A stretch of 64,000 nucleotides of DNA. It comes from Melampsora larici-populina 98AG31 (taxonomy: Eukaryota; Basidiomycota; Pucciniomycetes; Pucciniales; Melampsoraceae). The notes beneath the pieces are model-generated. The model was not told the origin of the DNA. It did not search any database and saw only the letters and a program-made list of their open reading frames with translations. Shown piece after piece: positions 56,755 to 64,000 of the stretch. A program made the position numbers and the translations under genes. The stretch spans positions 3,217,818-3,281,817 of the forward strand of contig NW_006768765.1 in assembly GCF_000204055.1 (NCBI RefSeq), written 5' to 3'. Position 1 is the first letter of the stretch. Each line of letters opens with the position of its first letter.

Positions 56755-58103
56755 AATTTGAAAATATAGGTGTAAAAGTTGGAAAATGGTTTTTAGGGTA
56801 TTAATAATTGATTTATGGGTTTATTAGGGTTAGAATATTAAAGAACAACATTTTATTACACAGCAACGATTTTAATCTTGGAGGTTGATAAGGAAAAACA
56901 GAAGATATTAGCAGAAAGGTACTTTTTCAAGGATGGTAAACGAGGGTTTTACGTGTAGTTTACATATGTAGTGGTGGTAGTGATGGAAATTAAGGTAAGG
57001 TTGTAGAAGATGATGTCATATTACATGAGCAAGAAAAAGGGAGTAGCAGCTGTGGAAAGTGAATAAAATGGGTGAATTTTGTCAAAAATGAAGGTTTTCA
57101 GCTAATTACATATGTCAAATGACTTCAGATTAGGTTTATAAATAGCTCATTCGACGCAGAAGAGTGTATTACATAATGTACAAACTCTAAATCATTAGTA
57201 ACGGAGGTGTATGTGAAAGGTTATAAGGGAAATAAGAGATTGGTGTGAATCTCAAATTTACAGTCACAAGTCAACATGTAACACCAAAAACCTTAACTTC
57301 ACAACTCAATATCTTACTCATCACTCATCAGAAATAGGTCATATGGGTGTCATAAATGATCAGTATCACGAGGGCTATGAGATGCACTATAGTAGATTAA
57401 AAATTGGACCTCATCTGAAAAAATTTGTAATCTCAAAAGTTGGTTTGCAGCTAGTTTACAAGGAAAAAATCACCTGTATTCATCTTAAGAAGGGCTGCAC
57501 ATTAAATCATTGCGTCATTGATCACTTTTGGCTGTGAAAACTACATCATAAATTATTAACAAGATCATTACATTGCGTCATTACATGGTTTTTAGGGTTC
57601 TTTAGGCGGATTTGGCTGGTTTTTGAGGCTGTTGACTATTGTAGAGGTAGTTACATGTGGATATAAGTACTCCTTGATGATTTTGGGATTATTGTTCCCC
57701 TTTCTGCATCATATACCTTTGTTGTAGTGTTATAAATCATCATTTATATACTATATTTGTACTAAGATCACTACATCCGCCCCTTCAAAGCAAGGAGAAA
57801 TTTATTTACGTGTGTTAAAGACTATAAGTCTCTTTGGGGATAATACTTAACAACAGTATTGTTAGTAATAACATAGTTTGTGGAATTTTTGCACTGAAAA
57901 TCTGGGAATAATACTTCACAACAGTATTGCTTTATTTCTCTGGTGCCTTTATCTTTTTCTCTGTTATCACAAAGTGGTCAGCAAGTGCCCTGGTGCTGGT
58001 TTCTTTGAAGAAGGCAGTCTTTAGGCAACTTCCACTATATTACACATAGTAGATTATCCCTTCTTAGGTGTTGTAAAGCTCTTGTTGAGCTGTAAATACT
58101 ACA
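56755..58103 (-). repeat. Right inverted arm
   Basis: Inverted counterpart of 49125-50520, with small indels and one local tandem difference near 57840-57930 (a repeated AATACTT-ACAACAGTATTG unit). No coding capacity. Confidence 0.75.
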
Positions 58104-58138
58104 CCGTGCTGTAAAAACCTTTCCCAATTTGTAAAAAA

Positions 58139-58954
58139 CACTACACAAAATGTCATCTTTACTGGGCGGTAAAGAAAACTACTGACATAGAAAAGTCCTG
58201 AGGCAACAGGAAGAGAGCTAAAAATCTGAAAAAACATGCACCTTGTTCCTAGATGTTGGGGCGTCATGACAAGTATTTTTTTGTATTTTACACACAGATA
58301 TTGGTTAATGTACTAACAATAAAGGCTGAGAATCATCAAAAACCCACCTGTAACAATACCTGAAATTTGGCCCTTGACTTTGAAGACAGGATTTTGGAAT
58401 CTTCAAACATCAATAACTTTTGCAGTCCTGAATCAAATCACTCGATGTGAAGTTCATGAAAAAGGTGAGCCTTTCCTCTACATTTTTCATTGAGACATCA
58501 CATCTGTAGCTGGTCTAAAAAAGATCCTACAGAGCTATTCATGCAGAACTGTTTGAACATATGTAGAGTGTTTAAATGACTAGATAGCACCTTACTAACA
58601 TTATGAAGTGTGAAGGAGAATAGTTCAGCTTTTGAATGAACCACAAATCGAGTTATTTGGAGCAGAATTGCAAAAGTTATTGAAGTTTTTAGACCACAAA
58701 ATATTGTCCTCATACTCATGACCCAAATTTCAGGTATTGTTACATGTGAGTTTTTGTTGATTTTCAGCATTTATTGTTAGTACATAAACCAATTTCTGCG
58801 TGTAAAATACAAAAAAATACTCATCATGACGCCCCAACATCTAGGAACAAGGTGCATATTTTTTCAGATTTTTAGCTCTCTTCCTGTTGCCTCAGGACTT
58901 TTCTATGTCAGTAGTTTTCTTTACCGCCCGGTAAAGATGACATTTGGTGTAGTG
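58139..58954. mobile_element. 816-bp foldback element with ~330-bp inverted arms
   Basis: 58139-58465 and about 58630-58954 are inverted copies, above 90% identical in the outer ~200 bp (AATGTCATCTTTAC, TCCTGAGGCAACAGGAAGAG, GATGTTGGGGCGTCATGA) and less so inward. The element starts CACTACAC and ends GTGTAGTG. It lies 35 bp outside the right arm of the 9-kb structure, whose end also contains AATACTACAC. No coding capacity. Confidence 0.7.
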
Positions 58955-58984
58955 AAAGGGCCGTAAAACTTTATTTGGATCTCC

Positions 58985-59105
58985 TTCTGAGCAGCAGATT
59001 TACACAAATTTGCGTAAATTTGCTGCTCAAAAAAATTTGGGATGTTGTTTAACTTTTCCCAATTGCATAAAATTTTGCTGAAATTTTATGCAATTGGGAA
59101 AAGTT
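58985..59105. repeat. Two adjacent hairpins
   Basis: 58990-59028 pairs GAGCAGCAGATTTAC with its complement (one mismatch). 59051-59105 is a perfect 25-bp stem with loop TGCTG. They lie beside the AGGGGGGCTCAAGTC-type end (reversed) at about 59143 and probably belong to a small inverted-repeat element. Confidence 0.6.
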
Positions 59106-59150
59106 TTTTATGATAAAAGTAGTAAAATATTTTGACTTGAGCCCCCCTAA

Positions 59151-60530
59151 TGACCTACATTGTTGAAGAAAAAAGAGTATCTTGTTTGTTTATCAACCAA
59201 AAAAACAACGGGCACCCGAGCGGGCAGGGCCGCCGGCGTGCCTGCAGGGCTTTTGTGGCTAAACCTCAGAGTGACAGACAACGGTTGAAGCGCTCCGCTG
59301 TGTCCCACTTTTGAGCGTTTTTTTGCAGCGAAGCGTTGTTCCGCTACATGAGGGGGCGCTCTTGCCCCGCTTTGAGTCAAGACCCGCTACATTAGTTGGG
59401 CAGCAGCGCGCCTGTTGGACCTGCTCTCGCCCCGCTTCATGCTTTTCAAAGTCGAGCGAGCAAGACGAGGCAATATCAAGGAGATTCACATTTTTTATTT
59501 TCAACAAGGAAGGTGATAGTATGTACACAAAATGAATAAAAAGATACAGCATAAGCAGTGACTTGAAATTTTGATATGAGATGAATGATGATCAGAGGAA
59601 ATGTAACAAAACATATGAAATAGTACTTGAAAATAGTGAGAAGGAGTCAAGATATGAGAGACATGAGTATCACATATGTCAGTTAGTTTCAGTGTTGAGA
59701 ATGATTATCACCAGTTCATTTCGAAAGCTATATTGACAGTAACAACTCCTGAGCTGATTCCTCAAATCAAAGATTTGAATATTTGAGTTCGCAAGATAGC
59801 AGATAGTTGAGACTATCTTGTTATGGTTTTTGATTGATTTCTTGTACGATTTGAAACTTCATTGACCCTTGCTTGATTCATCCGATAGTTCTTCAAGCCG
59901 GGAACTTGTGTTTGATGAGATTGATGTAGATTTCCAAGTAGAATGGCATTGAATTAGATGTGATATGATATTGATAGTTGAACATCGCAACATTCTGTTT
60001 GTGATGAGACTTGATGGTATACTCTTACTCTGCTTATAAAAAGTACCCTATAAAGTTGCTGCAAAAGACCAGAGACACTGATGGAAGGGATGCATGAAAA
60101 AAGTGGGGTTGAATACGTCAGTTTGGTCTGTGAACATGAGATCAAGCGTATAAAAATGCTTACCAGGTAGTATTTGGATGGTTTGAAAGTGCCAGGACAT
60201 TGAGATGGGGTGTTTGTAAATATTTGGGTCCTCAAAAGTGGCGGATCTCTTAGGTAGCACAATTTTGGAGGCTTTTCATGCTGGTCCGATGTAGCCATGT
60301 TGGGTTGCAGGCATGAAGGGTTGTTTTGAGAGTGATGTCGACTGTTGAATTTGATATTCTGATCAAGTTGCTGCATACCGCTCTGACCAAGGGCTGTGGG
60401 GCGTAAGTTCTGCTTGCCCTGTCAATTTGAAAGCCCGCTACAACCCCAGCATCCGGGATAGGGCGGTGGTGGGGCGTTTTCACCCGCTACAAGAAAGATC
60501 CCTGAGTGATGGCTGGGCGCAAGGTCAAAA
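59151..60530. other. Spacer with GC-rich islands
   Basis: 59196-59460 and about 60376-60490 are GC-rich with repeated CCGCTACA or CCCCGCT motifs, similar to 62985-63170. Between them is AT-rich sequence with one weak minus-strand frame (60376-59954) that includes a plausible donor (CTG/GTAAGC) but no known motif. Confidence 0.4.
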
Positions 60531-61429
60531 TCACTACACAATGGATAGTGGTAGTGTTGTGAAAGTGCTGTGGCACTACACTTTGAAAAGTTAGTTTTTG
60601 TGATAGTGGTTGATGCACAGCCCTATACAAAAGTCCAAAATTTCTGTAGTGGTATGTCCACTACTCACAAGTTTTGGTAGTGTGTCCACACATATAGTGG
60701 TCCACATAGTGTACTGTAGTGTGCACTGATATATAATTTATTGAAATTTCATTGGGCTCTGCACCCAAATAATCAAAAGTCCTGCTCTTTGTCAGGACCC
60801 TTCTTTATCTTTCCTTTAGGACACAAGGTATACACATACTTAAATTCACCTCTGTACTACTTTGCCCCACTTTTCTACCTTGTGACCTTCTTTCATTGGC
60901 TTTCCCCCACCACATCTACCCTACCAGTGCACCCCATCAAAATCATGATCAAAAAAGTGAGTTTCAACTGAAAAGTATGAAATAACATGCTTTAATTCCC
61001 TTGCTGAGCATTGATTGTGACTTATAAATCTAGATTGATTATCAAAACAATGGATTTAAACAGCATCCTCCCAACAAAAATACTTTGCATATCACTCAAT
61101 CACCCTCCAACAAATGTACTTTCTAATTTCAACCATTATCCAGTTTATTTATGATCAATTTCTTATCTTTCATCTTAATTTTCTTTTACTTCATCTCATC
61201 CTGTCATTCTGAAGGTATCCAATCAGCAATATGCCACTGTTACAGACAACAAGTACAATGTGTTTGCTTCAATGCCTTCTCCTGACAATGATGTTAGTCA
61301 TGAAATGGAGGGCTGATTGGTGGCTTGATGCATTCATGGTGGAAGATAAATTTTTCTTTCATTCTTCTTATCAATACTATGGTTTCTCACTACTTTGTGT
61401 GATGTAGGACAACTCATGTTCTTTTCCTG
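60531..61429. other. CACTA-motif-rich stretch and possible hAT 5' part
   Basis: 60531-60735 has many CACTAC/GTAGTG motifs in both orientations, like the subterminal repeats of hAT elements. Similar text recurs at 61930-62160 and 63960-64000. A weak plus-strand reading around 61215-61315 (QQYATVTDNKYNVFASMPS) may be hAT transposase remnant. Confidence 0.35.
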
Positions 61430-61650
61430 TTCTTGCAGAGATGGCTCAGGATTTCCTGTGCTGTTCTGCAACCACCTGTACTTGTGTGAGAGGGTGTTTT
61501 CTGGAGCAGCCAATGTCTGCGGGTTTGATCAAAAGGCATTGGAAAGTGCAACCTTTGAAGAACTTACTTCATTGTACAAAGGGATGAAGGCAGGTCTCAA
61601 TGTTCCCGGAGCATTTTCTAAGGCCTTTGAATTGGTTGTGTATATGGAAA
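61430..61650 (+). pseudogene. hAT transposase dimerisation-region fragment
   Basis: After an AG acceptor at 61438, EMAQDFLCCSATTC in one frame continues in another frame as ERVFSGAANVCG and TFEELTSLYKGMKAGL. Together these are the C-terminal hAT dimerisation signature (MAxDFL...SERxFS). The frame change makes it a pseudogene fragment. Confidence 0.6.
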
Positions 61651-62369
61651 AAAATGAAGTAATACTTCATTGTCAATATTCCTACATCTTGTTTCTTTGG
61701 CATTTCCCTATAAACTTGTTCCTCATTCAACTTATCTTATTCTTCAAGTTAACAACTTTCTCTAATACAAAGCTTGGCTATCTTATCTTATTCTTTTCTC
61801 GCCTCACTCCCTTCCCCTTGCTTCACAACTCTCTTTGAAACTTGGTTCATTTTCAATCTCTCTTCTTTTCCTTGACCGGCTCAAGTAATCCATAACTCAA
61901 GTTTAATGGTTCTTTGTACGCATTTTCTACGTAGTGCACTACATGCCTTTTGATGAATTTCTTTTTTCATATTCAAAAAACATGTGCACTATTATAGTGC
62001 TAGTGATACAATATCACAGAGAGTTTTAGTGACTAACACACACCACTACATACAATAAATAGCAGGTGTCTGCAAATAGTGGTGTGTATTGGTTCCTTAA
62101 AATAGTGGTACACCACATCACTACTGAGGACCTGTCATATAGCTGTGCATAGTGAAGTGATTTCAACCTTGGTTAAGCATATCAGAAGAGTAATGGAACA
62201 CTGTTCGTTCAGTGAACAGTGTTCTTGAGGTGCGTCTGTTCTATATAATTTCATGAGATACAATTGATTGATCAATGTCTGTCTAGGTATTTGAGCATGC
62301 AACAAAACGCACGGAGGGGGATTTCCCCTCAGGATGCAAGGTTTTGTCTGAGTATTGAAAGGTCCAAAA
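61651..62369. other. Spacer with hAT-like subterminal motifs
   Basis: 61930-62160 is rich in GTAGTG/CACTAC and ends with AGTGAAGTGATTT, an inverted near match to AAATCACTACAC at 60529. The two might be ends of a ~1.6-kb non-autonomous element. No target duplication was found. Confidence 0.35.
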
Positions 62370-62976
62370 TGAACTTCTAGTTCTCCAACAGAACAGTTCA
62401 TTTCCTAGCCTTGACGTGATGATCAAGGAGATGCTCAAACATCTTCAAGTTTACGCTGACAAAGCCACCCAAACCGAGGTTGTACAGATTGCCACCATCC
62501 TCAACCCACGTCAACAATTAAACTACATTAGCAAGTTTTGTCCAGATGTCGAAATCAATGCGCAAACCTCTTTAGATACTGTTTTTGCTCGATATGCTGA
62601 AAACATGCCACCACCACGAGCCTTGTCGGTAGAAGTTGTTGCGGTGAATCAAGCTGATGTGAGTGACAATGAAGAGGACAATTTGTTTCCAGCCGCACCA
62701 GCGACTGAGGGAACTCAGGATATTCAAATTGAACTAAGATGCTATCTTGAGGGTGCTAATCCCATTGGCAAAGGGACCAGTGCCCTCAACTGGTGGGCTG
62801 TGAGTCCCTTTTTTAGCTCGACTTCACCTTTTTCTTACTCTCCGCTTATTTGTAAATTGTCTGCATGGTAGAGTAATGCAACAACTTTCCCAATATTGGC
62901 CACAATGGCTCAAGATTACTTGGCCGGGAACTTTGTGCTCTGTTGAACGCACGTTCTCTTCAGCTGCGGATATTGC
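62370..62976 (+). pseudogene. hAT transposase C-terminal half, truncated
   Basis: Open sequence begins about 62370 (NSSFPSLDVMIKEMLKHL), with QIATILNPRQQLNYISKF and an acidic middle. It crosses a 72-bp GTGAGT...TAG intron (62800-62871) and continues as ATTFPILATMAQDYLAG. A one-base frame change then leads to CSVERTFSSAADI, the dimerisation motif. The remainder is cut off by the GC-rich palindromic segment from about 62977. A different lineage from 61430-61650 by sequence. Confidence 0.65.
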
Positions 62977-63180
62977 TGTCTCAATACCGCAACCGCTCCG
63001 CTTTCAATTGCGGTTGCGGAGCGATTGCGGAGCGCTTTTGAGAGCCGCTATACCACCGCTGTTTATAGCGGTGACTGCGCTCCGCAATGCCTAGGTGAAA
63101 AATTCCATAGCGGCGAACCCGCTCCGCAATGGTAAGGGGCTGGGTTTGCCCCGCTATATAGTGGCGCTTCTAAAGAGGCT
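62977..63180. repeat. GC-rich palindromic repeat inserted in the hAT gene
   Basis: Clusters of CGCTCCGC/GCGGAGCG and CCGCTATA/TATAGCGG in both orientations, including the palindrome ACCGCT-GTTT-ATAGCGGT near 63055. It replaces the expected continuation of the hAT dimerisation region, which does not resume afterwards. Related CCGCTACA motifs occur at 59196-59460 and 60376-60490. Confidence 0.5.
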
Positions 63181-64000
63181 GTTGTTTTTGTTCCTAGTTA
63201 ACACTGCCTGGTCTTAGGTTCGAATCAATTGCCAATCCTCCTTGTTTTTCTTCCAATGAAGATCAAGCAACTATTCAAAAAGGAACTTGAATTTGATTAA
63301 AGATAAAGAAACTGCAGTAGGTTCAACTTCTTTACCTGAAGACTCTCAACCAAAAGACGTGAATATAGTGATTGTAGGATTAAATTATACATCTAAAACT
63401 CAATATAGATCATTGGTTTGATTAGAATATGCAGAACCGATCAAGATTTGAAAGAAGTTGATTACAATATTTGTGAGTGGAGATGAAGGCAATGCTACAT
63501 AGATCATCTGTTGATGAAAGTTTACCAATCGTTTATTACCTTTGATTCAGGTTAATCAAGATCTTTTCAATAGCTGAAGAAGATTTCTCAACATCAAAAG
63601 CGGCAATCAAATTAAAATCGTTTAAGAACAAATTAACCTCATACCCTCAAACAATTCAAACTTATCAAATCAATCATCATCTTTTACAATAACCTTCAAT
63701 TCAAATTCAATCAACAGAAACTCATCTTATAATCTATCAATCAAGACTCATCTTTGGATTTCTTTTGTTTGAATCACCATTTTTTATGACACCCGATTTA
63801 CTTCATTCACCAATTTACTTTGGATCTTATTCAGGTTCAAAACTTCAATGTAAGCTTTTTTGTTTGAATCTCCTGTTTGATTTCTTATTTTTCAACTTGC
63901 ATTATACATATACTCCAGAGGAGTTGATCATGAAATGCCACAATATAGCAATATCACGCAGCAATTTGCTTATAGCGCACTATGTAGTGATTTCCACTAT
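63181..64000. other. Right edge: possible gene remnants
   Basis: About 63298-63420 reads as plausible coding text (DKETAVGSTSLPEDSQPKD, VNIVIVGLNYTSKTQYRSL) ending at a stop. 63787-63849 is a short start exon (MTPDLLHSPIYFGSYSGSKL) running into a GTAAGC donor. They may be pieces of one gene leaving the window or debris. The last 40 bases carry CACTA-type motifs (CACTATGTAGTGATTT). Confidence 0.3.

Larger units (their letters stand above)
49125..58103. mobile_element. ~9-kb structure bounded by ~1.35-1.4-kb inverted arms
   Basis: 49125-50520 and 56755-58103 are colinear inverted copies over their whole length, at roughly 80-85% identity by eye. Both outer ends read TGTAGTATTTACAGCTCAAC inward. 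Similarity stops sharply outside them. Between the arms lie an uncharacterised broken gene (50963-52648), a hAT MITE fragment (53281) and a complete PIF/Harbinger element (53738-56691). This may be one large long-TIR or foldback transposon with later insertions, or two inverted copies of one AT-rich repeat. No target duplication was resolved. Confidence 0.6.

Noticed and set aside
59954..60376. 140-codon minus-strand open frame
   Set aside because: A plausible donor lies inside, but there is no motif and no acceptor chain that gives a convincing protein, in a repeat-rich area.
63210..63230. tRNA-like B-box motif (GGTTCGAATC)
   Set aside because: No matching A-box, acceptor stem or anticodon arm can be folded around it, and it lies beside GC-rich repeat debris.
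1..64000. CRISPR arrays, operons or prokaryotic mobile islands
   Set aside because: Spliced genes, LTR and TIR elements and long intergenic DNA show this is eukaryotic nuclear sequence. Direct repeats seen are transposon-related.

Overview
The window looks like nuclear DNA of a rust-like basidiomycete (Pucciniomycotina, probably Pucciniales). This is inferred from short GT-AG introns (mostly 53-90 bp), AT-rich intergenic DNA, conserved fungal housekeeping genes, and a very high load of mixed transposable elements (copia, Tc1/mariner, PIF/Harbinger, MULE, hAT and many inverted-repeat elements). No bacterial, viral or organellar gene organisation is visible. No tRNA, rRNA or CRISPR array was found.

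Layout. 1-5050 is transposon debris: a 397-bp MITE, a decayed MULE transposase with a small MITE inside it, and a hAT-type MITE with a clear 8-bp target duplication. 5051-8815 (minus) is a three-exon GT31-type glycosyltransferase of 1204 aa. 9227-14295 is a young Ty1/copia retrotransposon with identical 278-bp LTRs, a 5-bp target duplication (TTAAC) and one in-frame stop in an otherwise open Gag-Pol. 14688-18641 is an apparently intact Tc1/mariner-type DNA transposon with TA target duplications and ~61-64-bp TIRs. It carries two convergent multi-exon genes: a DD34E transposase and a 493-aa protein of unknown function. 18644-29558 is mostly repeat DNA, including a perfect 169-bp inverted pair and a nested long-inverted-repeat element.

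29559-46810 is the gene-rich core: an F-box/LRR-like protein (minus), an ERI1-type 3'-5' exoribonuclease (plus), the mitochondrial F1-ATPase assembly factor ATP12 (minus) divergent from the nucleoporin NUP133 (plus, 18 exons), then the GPI-anchor enzyme subunit GPI1/PIG-Q (plus, 12 exons). For ATP12 and NUP133 every exon junction keeps reading phase and gives proteins of plausible length (280 and 1343 aa). The GPI1 model (579 aa) is also in phase but two of its junctions are weak. These are housekeeping genes, not a pathway cluster.

46811-64000 returns to repeats: a decayed Tc1 transposase; a ~9-kb structure bounded by ~1.35-1.4-kb inverted arms, which encloses a broken uncharacterised gene, a hAT MITE fragment and a complete 2954-bp PIF/Harbinger element (TAA duplications) with a transposase and a Myb-like partner; an 816-bp foldback element; and two broken hAT transposase fragments. 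The Harbinger transposase seems to have lost two of its three catalytic acidic residues while its Myb-like partner stays open.

Most interesting: the two-gene Tc1/mariner element, the 9-kb inverted-arm structure, and the Harbinger pair with a dead-looking transposase.
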